Positions 43,674 to 51,749 of a stretch of DNA of 64,000 nucleotides are shown here, in pieces. Position 1 is the first letter of the stretch. The number at the start of each line of letters is the position of its first letter. Where the stretch lies: positions 1,426,001-1,490,000 of the forward strand of contig NZ_CP068082.1 of NCBI RefSeq assembly GCF_016724845.1, written 5' to 3'. This DNA comes from Sphingobacterium spiritivorum (lineage in GTDB: Bacteria > Bacteroidota > Bacteroidia > Sphingobacteriales > Sphingobacteriaceae). The position numbers and the translations under genes were made by a program. The notes under the pieces are model-generated. The model was not told the origin of the DNA and did not search any database. It saw nothing but the letters and a program-made list of their open reading frames with translations.

Positions 43674-44045
43674 ATGGCTACAGAAAGTAAAAGACAGCAA
43701 CGGTTTGCCGGAGTCATTCAGCAGGATTTGGCAGAACTCTTCCAACGCGACGGTAACAACTGGGCACCAGGCGCTTTCATTACCGTAACTCGCGTACGTG
43801 TAACTCCTGATCTGGCAATAGCCCGTGTATATCTGAGTTTCTTAAATACAAAAACAGCTCCGGAAGATATCAAGGCAATACGCACAAAAACCTCAGAAAT
43901 AAGATATAAACTTGGATCACGGATAAAGAACCAGGCACGGATAGTTCCGCAACTTGAGTTCTTCCTCGATGATACCAATGAATATGTAGAACATATGGAC
44001 AAGATCTTTGACGAGATCAGTAAGGAACCAAGACAACCAGATTAA
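43674..44045 (+). CDS. rbfA: Ribosome-binding factor A
   Basis: A 123-residue KH-like cold-shock protein that assists 16S rRNA processing and 30S maturation. The family pattern is visible: RQQRFAGVIQQDLAELFQRDG at the N-terminus, ITVTRVRVTPDLAIARVYLSFL in the middle, and the RIVPQLEFFLDDTNEYVEHMDKIFDEI ending. The aat gene follows after 29 bp and an aminotransferase gene 4 bp after that, so these probably form a short operon. Confidence 0.93.
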   Translation: MATESKRQQRFAGVIQQDLAELFQRDGNNWAPGAFITVTRVRVTPDLAIARVYLSFLNTKTAPEDIKAIRTKTSEIRYKLGSRIKNQARIVPQLEFFLDDTNEYVEHMDKIFDEISKEPRQPD

Positions 44046-44074
44046 ACAATCTGGTTTTTTTATGGGATTAGTAT

Positions 44075-44707
44075 ATGATTTTTCAATTAGATGATCAGGA
44101 TCTGAGTTTTCCTCACCCCAAGTATGCCGAAGAGGACGGTTTGCTGGCTGTTGGCGGCGATTTAAGTCCTGGTCGCCTGTTACTCGCCTACAGCAACGGT
44201 ATTTTTCCCTGGTTTAGTGATGACAGTCCGATCCTGTGGTACGCTCCTCATGAACGCTTTGTGATCTTTCCTGAAAGATTAAAAGTCAGCAAGAGTATGA
44301 AGCAGGTATTGCGTAAAGCAGAGTTTAAAGTTACGCTTAACACAGCCTTTGAACAGGTCATCCGTCAATGCGCAAAGATAGAACGCAAGGATCAGGATGG
44401 CACATGGATCACCGCTGATATGATTGATGCATACATCGGGCTTCACAAATCAGGTTATGCACATGCTATTGAGGTATGGCAGGAGGACCAGCTTGTCGGT
44501 GGATTATACGGTGTACTGATCGGACAGGTATTCTGCGGAGAAAGTATGTTTTCTAAAGTGCCGAATGCTTCCAAGACAGCTCTCATTCATTTATTTCAGT
44601 TTTTTGATCTCAAATTTGTAGATTGCCAATTCCATACGGATCATCTCGCTTCCATGGGTGGCGAAATGATTTCACAGGAAGACTATCTAAATATACTTAA
44701 CACTTAA
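44075..44707 (+). CDS. aat: Leucyl/phenylalanyl-tRNA--protein transferase
   Basis: A 210-residue N-end-rule transferase that adds Leu or Phe to N-terminal Lys or Arg of target proteins, marking them for ClpAP degradation. Recognisable parts: the start FPHPKYAEEDGLLAVGGDLSPGRLLLAYSNGIFPWF, the WYAPHERFVIFPERL motif, and the C-terminal VGGLYGVLIGQVFCGESMFSKVPNASKTALIHL. It lies between rbfA and the aminotransferase gene on one strand. Confidence 0.95.
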   Translation: MIFQLDDQDLSFPHPKYAEEDGLLAVGGDLSPGRLLLAYSNGIFPWFSDDSPILWYAPHERFVIFPERLKVSKSMKQVLRKAEFKVTLNTAFEQVIRQCAKIERKDQDGTWITADMIDAYIGLHKSGYAHAIEVWQEDQLVGGLYGVLIGQVFCGESMFSKVPNASKTALIHLFQFFDLKFVDCQFHTDHLASMGGEMISQEDYLNILNT

Positions 44708-44711
44708 ACGC

Positions 44712-45800
44712 ATGTCTCAGCAATACAAATCATATTTTGATATTCCTGAAAATATCAGCTACTTAACAACTCCGGGGTCCGGTCTTATTAGCAAAGAAAT
44801 AAAAAAATGGCGAGCTCAATATGATATGGATTTTCATATGACGGACACTGTATTAAGAGAACAACAAGGGGCATTTATTCAACAGGTAAAGCAGACTATA
44901 GCTGACTTTGCCCATACGGCAGCATCGAATATCTACTGTACGCCAAACTTTTCACATGGTTTTAATGTCATACTCAACGGTCTTCCTGCTGATGTACGTA
45001 TCCTGTTATTGAATGAAGATTATCCTTCTGTTAACTTTCCTGTTATCAGCCGCGGGTTTGACCATACTTTTGTGAATATTGATGAAAATATGGAACAGAA
45101 TATTCTGGAAGCTATTCGTCATTACAAACCCGATGTATTTATATGCAGCATTGTTCAGTATATCTCAGGCATCAAAATCGATCTTTCTTTTATACAGGAG
45201 CTGAAAGCGACCCATCCGGATCTGTTGATTATTGGTGACGGCACCCAATATCTGGGCACAGCGTCTTTTGATTTTGAAACATCAGGTTTTGACGGAATAG
45301 GTACCAGCGGATATAAATGGTTGCTTTCTGGTTTCGGAAATGGTTTTTTCATCCTGAATGATACCTTGAAAAACAAACTGTACCAGACAGCTCAACAACA
45401 GAAGCCTGTCTTTGAAAAAATGTGGGAAGGAAAAAGTATATTACAGTTATACTTTGAGCCCGGTCATGTAGACACATTGGCTCAGGGTACACTTCAGAAA
45501 TCTTTACAGTTTTTTGATCAGCTCGGCATCCAGAATACAGCAGCTTATACTTCCCGGTTATCGGCGCATGCAAGAGAGGAATTCGAAAAAAGAAATCTAT
45601 TGACGGATATTGTAAAAAGGAGGAATAACCACAGTACTATTTTCAATTTACAGATCGATCCCAACCATTTTACGACTTTAATGAACAACGGTATTAAATG
45701 TTTTCCCCGTGGGACAGGTATACGTATAGGATTTCACTTATATAATGACACACAGGATCTTGAACGACTATTACAGGTCATTGACAAGTTGCCAAGATAA
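44712..45800 (+). CDS. Class V aminotransferase family PLP enzyme
   Basis: A 362-residue PLP-dependent enzyme of the class V (NifS/IscS/kynureninase-like) fold. The PLP-binding residues are visible: Asp176 in LLIIGDGTQYLG and the Schiff-base Lys202 in GTSGYKWLLSGFGNG. The missing downstream Cys-loop motif argues against a cysteine desulfurase, and the N-terminus (YFDIPENISYLTTPG) is closer to isopenicillin-N-epimerase or selenocysteine-lyase-like members. Substrate is unknown. It starts 4 bp after aat, so translation is likely coupled. Confidence 0.8.
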   Translation: MSQQYKSYFDIPENISYLTTPGSGLISKEIKKWRAQYDMDFHMTDTVLREQQGAFIQQVKQTIADFAHTAASNIYCTPNFSHGFNVILNGLPADVRILLLNEDYPSVNFPVISRGFDHTFVNIDENMEQNILEAIRHYKPDVFICSIVQYISGIKIDLSFIQELKATHPDLLIIGDGTQYLGTASFDFETSGFDGIGTSGYKWLLSGFGNGFFILNDTLKNKLYQTAQQQKPVFEKMWEGKSILQLYFEPGHVDTLAQGTLQKSLQFFDQLGIQNTAAYTSRLSAHAREEFEKRNLLTDIVKRRNNHSTIFNLQIDPNHFTTLMNNGIKCFPRGTGIRIGFHLYNDTQDLERLLQVIDKLPR

Positions 45801-45901
45801 AAAACAAACTGTTCACTTAGAGCAGACTATTCAAGTACAAATACATAAAGTCTGAAGCCGTCAGCTGGCGGAGGACAATTGAAAAAACAAATGATATACA
45901 T

Positions 45902-46549
45902 ATGAAATTTAAAATCGGAGATCTGGTAAGATTTGTTGACGAGCCGATAGAAGGCCACGTGACATCTTTCCAGGATAATGATATAGTGGGCGTAACAGAT
46001 GAAACAGGATTTGAAATCCCTGTCCTGACCAGCAAAATCACATTGGTCCACGGCAATATGAACCGTGAAGATGATGAGGTTACAGAAACCAAAATAACAG
46101 AGCCTTCAAAATTCGTTGAGAAAGGGATTCTGCTTGCAGTAAGCGGTGACCAGAAAGAGGGTCTGGCAAAATTGCATATCATCAATGAGACTTCTTATGA
46201 ACTTTTGGTGAGTGTATCTGAAATCAACAATGCGAAAGCAAAAGGAATCTTTGCCGGACAAGTGAGTCCGCATGATGCTGTACAGTTTTTCTCCGGCAAC
46301 TTTTCAGCTGTTGGCAATTGGCCGAATTTTCATTTTCAGATCATCAAACACAGCCGATCGGCACAGAAGATAAATCAGCCAATAGAGAAAGAGCAACGGG
46401 TACGTCCTGTAGATCTGACGAATGCGAAGCTGATGAACGACACACTCCGGGAGAAGGTCTGGCATTATGTATTGGATAAAGAAGAGGAAAACATAGGTTT
46501 GGATAAATTGCAATCGCATTTTATTTCTAACAGACCACAAAAAAAATAA
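45902..46549 (+). CDS. DUF2027 domain protein lacking the usual Smr domain
   Basis: A 215-residue protein. The N-terminal beta-barrel-like stretch KFKIGDLVRFVDEPIEGHVTSFQDNDIVGVTDETGFEIPVL and the middle GILLAVSGDQKEGLAKLHIINETSYELLVSV match the DUF2027 family of Bacteroidota. Family members I know continue into an Smr nuclease-like domain, but here the protein ends soon after VLDKEEENIGLDKLQSHFISNRPQKK. No frameshift or downstream Smr-like frame is visible. The stop codon lies inside a bidirectional terminator hairpin. Confidence 0.72.
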   Translation: MKFKIGDLVRFVDEPIEGHVTSFQDNDIVGVTDETGFEIPVLTSKITLVHGNMNREDDEVTETKITEPSKFVEKGILLAVSGDQKEGLAKLHIINETSYELLVSVSEINNAKAKGIFAGQVSPHDAVQFFSGNFSAVGNWPNFHFQIIKHSRSAQKINQPIEKEQRVRPVDLTNAKLMNDTLREKVWHYVLDKEEENIGLDKLQSHFISNRPQKK

Positions 46550-46571
46550 GCCCGGAAATCCGGGCTTATTT
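46544..46571. terminator. Bidirectional terminator sharing two stop codons
   Basis: Perfect 12-bp arms 46544-46555 and 46560-46571 (AAATAAGCCCGG / CCGGGCTTATTT) with a 4-nt loop. The stop codon of the plus-strand gene falls inside the hairpin and that of the minus-strand gene begins at its last base. Confidence 0.9.
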
Positions 46572-46975
46572 TATACATTTTGTTCAGCTTGTTTCAGCTG
46601 TCTGGTACTTATCAATAAACATAATATGCCTACGAGATATACTATCCATCCCCAACGCATATGAATGGCTTTGGATAGCAATCCGTCAGCAAACTTCCAT
46701 CCGAAATAATTATTGATCTTAAAGTACACTGCTGAAATACTTAAAAGATACCAGCCTGCAGCGATGCGGGTCATCAAACGATAGCCTTTGAGCTGACGAA
46801 TAAAAAACAACAATCCTGTAATTCCAATGATACAATAGGTAATAAAAAACAGAGCCTCATCTGTCTGATACAGATTCCAGTTACCTTTGATAGGAACCTT
46901 CAGCATAGGTAGCATCCCGGATAATAAACACAGGATCACACCTGCAAGTGCAAAATTCTTTCGAATGATTAGCAT
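46571..46975 (-). CDS. Small four-helix membrane protein, unrecognised
   Basis: A 134-residue protein with four clear hydrophobic segments (about 8-25, 44-60, 70-86, 108-123) joined by short basic loops such as RQLKGYRLMTR. No conserved family motif is recognised. The minus-strand TAATTTTG at 47002-46995 is a candidate -7 element, about 20 bp from the start, which supports real expression. It converges on the DUF2027 gene. Confidence 0.6.
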   Translation of the reverse strand: MLIIRKNFALAGVILCLLSGMLPMLKVPIKGNWNLYQTDEALFFITYCIIGITGLLFFIRQLKGYRLMTRIAAGWYLLSISAVYFKINNYFGWKFADGLLSKAIHMRWGWIVYLVGILCLLISTRQLKQAEQNV

Positions 46976-47387
46976 AATTTCTTTCTTATTTTACCGCAAA
47001 ATTAAGGATACTTTCCCGATCTATCATCTACCGGATTCAATCTTTTATTGTAAAAAATTAGCTCCAGTTTTAAAGTTTGAAGTCCGCATATGTCCGGCAT
47101 AATCAGAAGAAAAGAAATCGTTACAAAAAACTATCAAAACAGTCATCTTATTGTCAATTGCCGGGTAACAAAAGTGATAAATGCTTTTTGTTCCAGATTA
47201 TTTAAATGATTGACATCACATTTTTAAATGAAAAAAATATACAACAAATTGATTAATAGAATTTTAACAAATATTTAACACTATTTATAATCGTTCTAAA
47301 TTCATCCGTTTGACAGATTTTTGACATAATACATAGCCGATTAGACTACATTTGCACTACTAAAATAGTGAGCAACGAGATTCAGCT
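46976..47387. other. Intergenic region upstream of hemA
   Basis: 412 AT-rich bp with no gene. It holds the minus-strand -7 element of the small membrane protein near 47002-46995 and, near the right end, TACATTTG (47347-47354) with TTTTTGAC some 23 bases upstream, a plausible hemA promoter. The middle part shows nothing I can identify. Confidence 0.5.
47347..47354 (+). promoter_or_regulatory. -7 element of hemA
   Basis: TACATTTG matches TAnnTTTG, 33 bases before the TTG start. A TTTG at 47320-47323 lies 23 bases upstream, slightly farther than the ideal spacing. Confidence 0.45.
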
Positions 47388-48629
47388 TTGAAGAATTTAA
47401 AAGTTATAGCATTTACACACAAGCACGTCGAGTTAAAAGACCTTGGCAATCTGGTAATCTGTAATGAGGAACTGGAGAGTCGGTTAATCAACTTAAAGCA
47501 CAGTCTTGATATCCCAGAGATTTTTTACATCGGTACCTGTAACCGTGTTGAATTTGTATTTTACGGAGCATACGAGCTGAGCGATGACTTTGTTGCGAAG
47601 TTTATGGAAAAATTAAACTTCTGTGTACCTCAGGAACGTCTTCAATGTTACTTGGGTCAGGTAAACCGTTATGAAGGACTGGATGCATTAAACCATCTGC
47701 TTCGCATGTCGTGCTCCCTTGAGAGTCTGGTTGTGGGTGAGAAGGAAATCCTTTCACAAGTAAGAAGAGCCTATGAAAGATGTCGCGAAGCGGGTTTCAC
47801 AGGAGATTTTCTGCGCCTGATGATGGATCGTCTGATCAAGACCGCCAAAGAGGTATATACTTACACGAAGATCTCCCGTAATCCTATTTCAGTAGTATCC
47901 TTAGCTTATCGTAAGCTTCGTGAGCTTAAGCTGACAGACAATCCCCGCATCCTTGTTATCGGATCCGGCGAGACAAATCAGAATCTGGCGAAATATCTGC
48001 AAAAGCATAAATTTGAAAATTTTGTTATTTTCAACCGTACGGTAGAGAATGCCTATACTTTGGCGCAGGAACTAAATGCACAGGTATATCCGTTGAGCGA
48101 GTTAGGTAACTATAAAAATGGCTTCGATATTCTGATCACTTGTACCGGTGCTCCGGATGCTATCGTTAATAATGCTATGTATGAATCCTTACTTAACGGC
48201 GAAACAGACAAAAAAATCATTGTGGATCTGGCTATTCCCAATGATATCGATGCCGAAGTAATAGCGCATCACCCTATCCACTATATTGAAGTAAGCAGTC
48301 TGCAGGCTATTGCTGAAAAAAATATTCAGGAACGTTACGATGAGCTGACCAGCGCAGAGTGTATCATCAAGCAGAATATTGAAGAATTTCTTCCTATTAT
48401 CAAGCAGCGTCGTGTGGAAGTCGCTATGAGACAGGTTCCTGAAAAAATCAAGGAAATCAAGTCTTTTGCGATTAATGAAGTGTTTGCTCAGGATCTTAGC
48501 AAACTGGATCCTCAGGCGAGAGAAGTACTGGAAAAAGTCATCAACTATATGGAAAAGAAATACATCAAAGTTCCTATGGTAATGGCAAAAGAAATTCTTG
48601 TCAAAACTTCAGAGGCTGAAAACAATTAG
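47388..48629 (+). CDS. hemA: Glutamyl-tRNA reductase
   Basis: A 413-residue NADPH enzyme that reduces glutamyl-tRNA to glutamate-1-semialdehyde, the first step of C5 tetrapyrrole synthesis. The catalytic Cys51 lies in GTCNRVEF. The signature SCSLESLVVGEKEILSQVRRAY follows at about 102-123, and the Rossmann domain starts with ILVIGSGETNQNLAKYL. The start is a TTG at 47388; no ATG is available at this position and the protein then begins MKNLKVIAFTHKH, as expected. It heads the hem genes hemCD, hemB and hemL. Confidence 0.94.
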   Translation: MKNLKVIAFTHKHVELKDLGNLVICNEELESRLINLKHSLDIPEIFYIGTCNRVEFVFYGAYELSDDFVAKFMEKLNFCVPQERLQCYLGQVNRYEGLDALNHLLRMSCSLESLVVGEKEILSQVRRAYERCREAGFTGDFLRLMMDRLIKTAKEVYTYTKISRNPISVVSLAYRKLRELKLTDNPRILVIGSGETNQNLAKYLQKHKFENFVIFNRTVENAYTLAQELNAQVYPLSELGNYKNGFDILITCTGAPDAIVNNAMYESLLNGETDKKIIVDLAIPNDIDAEVIAHHPIHYIEVSSLQAIAEKNIQERYDELTSAECIIKQNIEEFLPIIKQRRVEVAMRQVPEKIKEIKSFAINEVFAQDLSKLDPQAREVLEKVINYMEKKYIKVPMVMAKEILVKTSEAENN

Positions 48630-48711
48630 TTTTCGATAATTTTTCCTTTTAATTTTTACAAAAATTGACTTAATCTGACATAGGCATGTCGGCATTATAC
48701 ATCTATTTGGC

Positions 48712-48719
48712 TAAATTTG
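48712..48719 (+). promoter_or_regulatory. -7 element of the hemCD gene
   Basis: TAAATTTG matches TAnnTTTG, 40 bases before the GTG start at 48760. No clear -33 TTTG at the usual distance is seen. Confidence 0.4.
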
Positions 48720-48759
48720 TGCTTTCTTATTCTAAATCTATTTAATATAGTTAATTAAC

Positions 48760-50346
48760 GTGAACAGAAAATTAATCATTGGAACACGCGGAAGCCAACT
48801 CGCTATGTGGCAAGCAAATCACATTAAAGACAGACTTGCAGCAGCGGGGATTGACTCTGAATTGAAAGTAATCAAGACTCAGGGAGATATTATACAGCAT
48901 TTGCGTCTGGACAAACTGGAGGGCAAAGGTTTTTTTACCAAAGAACTGGAAGAAGAATTATTGTCATCTACGATTGATCTGGCTGTTCACTCTCACAAAG
49001 ATTTACCGACAGTCAATCCTCCGGGATTAATTATTGCTGCAGTTTCTGAACGGGAAAGTCCGGCCGAACTGCTGATCGTATTAAAGGACTGTGTAGATAT
49101 CAAGAAGCGTCTTTCGCTGAAGCATAATGCAACAGTAGGAACGTCTTCTAACCGCAGAAAAGCACAGCTTTTATCCTTACGCCCTGATCTAGAATTTGAT
49201 GATCTCCGTGGCAATCTTCAGACACGTATTCAGAAACTGAGAGATGAAAATTATGATGCGATTATCCTGGCTAAAGCTGGTGTAGAACGTATTGACATGG
49301 ATCTATCGGATTTTTATGTAGAGGAAATCCCTCCTGTTGAACTGATTCCTGCTCCTGCACAAGGTGTGCTGGCCATACAGATACGTGAATCAGACCAGGA
49401 GTTATTTGAAGCGTTACAAGTCATTCACAATAAGGAAGTGGCTGAAGTAATAGCTGTAGAACGCAAAGTACTCAACTTATTTGACGCCGGATGCCATGCC
49501 CCTCTGGGATGCTATTGCCGCAAGAGTGAAGGCAAATATGAAGCCTGGACTTCTGTCGCAGAGACCAGTGACGAATTTCCGGACAGGTTATATATCCAGC
49601 GTGATTCTACGGAAGGAATGGCAGAAGAGATCTTTACAAAATTTGCCAAAGACCGCAAACTTCCATCGTCTATCTTTATTTCAAGGGATATAGATGAAAA
49701 TACATATTTCGCCAGAGCGATGGCCAAGCATAATATCCAGCTTGATGCCCGTTCTCTGATCCGCATCTACCCGATCATTAATAAATTAGATCCTTTTATC
49801 TTAAAACATGTGGATTGGGTATTTTTTGCAAGTAGAAATGGTATTGATCATTTCTTTTCACTGGATCCGCAGTTACGCAAACATACCAGGATAGGTGTAG
49901 TCGGAAGAGGATCCGAAGAGGCATTGCGCAAATATGACCGTGTCGCTGATTTCTCCGGAGATGATTTCGGAATCCATACGGATGAGATTGGCCTTGAGTT
50001 TGCCAAAATAGCAAATGGACAGACGGTACTTTTCCCAAGAGCTAAGGATTCATTAGAAACCATACAGAAAGCCATGAGTGCAGACACAAAAATCATTGAC
50101 ATGCCAGTCTATGAAACTGTACTTGATGAAAACGTCGCCGCTACCACAGCTGAAGTGCTGATCTTTACCAGTCCAAGTAATGTTGAAGCCTATTTTATCG
50201 ACAATCTGATTGAACCGGGACAACAGATTATTTCTATAGGTAAATCTACCGGTGCCAAAATAGCCGAAATGGGATTACCTTATGTAACACCCTATTCGCC
50301 TGATGAAATCGGTCTGACAGAGGCTGTATTCGGATTGAAATATTAA
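48760..50346 (+). CDS. hemCD: Hydroxymethylbilane synthase / uroporphyrinogen-III synthase fusion
   Basis: A 528-residue two-domain protein. Residues 1 to about 300 are HemC, which polymerises porphobilinogen into hydroxymethylbilane. RKLIIGTRGSQLAMWQA, LDKLEGKGFFTKELE, HSHKDLPT and the dipyrromethane-cofactor Cys245 in FDAGCHAPLG are visible. Residues about 300-528 fit HemD, which closes and inverts ring D: SIFISRDIDENTYFARAM, then DWVFFASRNGIDHFF and EVLIFTSPSNVEAYF. Both are fused without a stop. The start is a GTG at 48760 with no upstream ATG in frame. A terminator hairpin lies between it and hemB. Confidence 0.93.
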   Translation: MNRKLIIGTRGSQLAMWQANHIKDRLAAAGIDSELKVIKTQGDIIQHLRLDKLEGKGFFTKELEEELLSSTIDLAVHSHKDLPTVNPPGLIIAAVSERESPAELLIVLKDCVDIKKRLSLKHNATVGTSSNRRKAQLLSLRPDLEFDDLRGNLQTRIQKLRDENYDAIILAKAGVERIDMDLSDFYVEEIPPVELIPAPAQGVLAIQIRESDQELFEALQVIHNKEVAEVIAVERKVLNLFDAGCHAPLGCYCRKSEGKYEAWTSVAETSDEFPDRLYIQRDSTEGMAEEIFTKFAKDRKLPSSIFISRDIDENTYFARAMAKHNIQLDARSLIRIYPIINKLDPFILKHVDWVFFASRNGIDHFFSLDPQLRKHTRIGVVGRGSEEALRKYDRVADFSGDDFGIHTDEIGLEFAKIANGQTVLFPRAKDSLETIQKAMSADTKIIDMPVYETVLDENVAATTAEVLIFTSPSNVEAYFIDNLIEPGQQIISIGKSTGAKIAEMGLPYVTPYSPDEIGLTEAVFGLKY

Positions 50347-50370
50347 ATTCAAAAGTAAAAACTCAAAAGT

Positions 50371-50404
50371 AAAAGAGAGTCTGTCAGACAAAAGACTCTC
50401 TTTT
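50371..50404 (+). terminator. Terminator between hemCD and hemB
   Basis: Perfect 12-bp arms 50371-50382 and 50393-50404 (AAAAGAGAGTCT / AGACTCTCTTTT) have a 10-nt loop. Confidence 0.8.
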
Positions 50405-50437
50405 ATCTCTTGTCTTTGATTCTAAAACACATATAAC

Positions 50438-51412
50438 ATGTTACAACGTCCGAGAAGAAATCGTAAATCAGCCGTGATCCGCGACATGATTCAAGAGACA
50501 CGTTTAGACGCGTCCAATCTCATTTTCCCCTTATTCATCATAGATGGCAACCAGCAAAAAACTGAAGTTTCGTCTATGCCTGGTATTTATCGCTATTCCA
50601 TAGATAACCTGTTAAGAGAGGTGGAAAGTTGTCTGAAACTGGGCTTAAAATCCTTTGATTTATTCCCTAACATTGAAGAATCACTAAAGGACAAATATGC
50701 TACAGAAAGCTATAGAGATGGCAGTCTGTATCTGCGTGCCATCGCTGAAGTAAAGAAGAACTTTCCCGAAGCATGTATCGTTACAGATGTAGCGATGGAT
50801 CCTTATAGCAGTGACGGGCATGACGGAATCGTCGAAAACGGCGAAATTCTTAACGATGAAACGCTGGATGTATTAGGAAAGATGGCATTAGCTCATGCTC
50901 GGGCAGGAGCCGATATCATTGCCCCCTCTGATATGATGGACGGACGTATCGGATATATTCGTGAACATCTGGATCAGCATGGATTCAGTCATGTCTCACT
51001 GATGTCTTACACTGCAAAATACGCTTCTGCGTTTTATGGTCCGTTTCGGGATGCATTGGGTTCGGCTCCAAAACATGGAGATAAGAAAACTTATCAGATG
51101 AATCCTGCAAACAGTAAAGAAGCGCTTATTGAAGCACAACTTGATGCGGCAGAAGGTGCTGACTTCCTTATGGTAAAACCGGGTCTTCCCTATCTCGATA
51201 TCATAAAATTATTAGCGGACAACTTCGATCTTCCTATTGCAGCTTATAATGTAAGTGGTGAATATGCCATGTTGAAAGCGGCTATCCAAAACGGATGGTT
51301 AGATGCCGAACGTTCGATAATGGAAACCTTATTGAGTTTCAGACGTGCAGGCGCAACTGCAATTCTGACTTATCATGCCAAAGAGGTTTTAGAAAAAGGC
51401 TGGCTTAAATAG
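50438..51412 (+). CDS. hemB: Delta-aminolevulinic acid dehydratase (porphobilinogen synthase)
   Basis: A 324-residue TIM-barrel enzyme that condenses two 5-aminolevulinate molecules into porphobilinogen. It begins QRPRRNRKSAVIRDMIQET and includes DVAMDPYSSDGHDGIV, PSDMMDGRIGYIRE, LMVKPGLPYLDII with an active-site Lys, and the second active-site Lys region SYTAKYASAFYGPFRDA. The metal-site segment lacks the CxxC arrangement of zinc enzymes, showing Asp/Ser-rich DVAMDPYSSDGHDG instead, which indicates the magnesium-type group. A strong terminator follows. Confidence 0.95.
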   Translation: MLQRPRRNRKSAVIRDMIQETRLDASNLIFPLFIIDGNQQKTEVSSMPGIYRYSIDNLLREVESCLKLGLKSFDLFPNIEESLKDKYATESYRDGSLYLRAIAEVKKNFPEACIVTDVAMDPYSSDGHDGIVENGEILNDETLDVLGKMALAHARAGADIIAPSDMMDGRIGYIREHLDQHGFSHVSLMSYTAKYASAFYGPFRDALGSAPKHGDKKTYQMNPANSKEALIEAQLDAAEGADFLMVKPGLPYLDIIKLLADNFDLPIAAYNVSGEYAMLKAAIQNGWLDAERSIMETLLSFRRAGATAILTYHAKEVLEKGWLK

Positions 51413-51433
51413 TTACAGCATTTACAGTTATAG

Positions 51434-51461
51434 AAAAGTCCGGAATACAATCCGGACTTTT
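51434..51461 (+). terminator. Terminator after hemB
   Basis: Perfect 11-bp arms 51434-51444 and 51451-51461 (AAAAGTCCGGA / TCCGGACTTTT), a 6-nt loop and a T-rich tail. Confidence 0.88.
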
Positions 51462-51640
51462 TCATTTTTAAGAGTCCGGGAGCCATTCAAAAACACTATC
51501 GTTTTGAAGTAATGATTATTACAATCAGGACACAAAATTGAGCTATTGCTCAACAAAATAGTATAAAAGAAACACTTTTACTATCCCTAAACCCATGCGT
51601 CAAGCATTATCAACAAGATTAATGTAACAAATAGATGGCG

Positions 51641-51650
51641 CAAACGTTTG
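51641..51650. promoter_or_regulatory. LacI-type palindromic operator upstream of GH35
   Basis: CAAACGTTTG is a perfect 10-bp palindrome 100 bp before the GH35 start. Its central CG and flanking A/T-rich half sites fit the LacI-GalR class. Which regulator binds is not shown; the one LacI-family gene in the window is at 56234. Confidence 0.5.
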
Positions 51651-51749
51651 TTTTCAAATTACCATTGGTCAAAACAACACTTTTCCTTAACATTACATAT
51701 AAATACCTCAAAAAAGAGGTAAATTAAGTACTTTAATCACAATCTAAAG

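Larger units (their letters stand above)
51413..51749. other. Intergenic region upstream of the GH35 gene
   Basis: 337 bp holding the hemB terminator, a perfect LacI-type palindrome at 51641-51650 and a short hairpin TACCTC-A6-GAGGTA at 51704-51721. No clear TAnnTTTG element is seen, so the promoter remains undefined. Confidence 0.55.
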
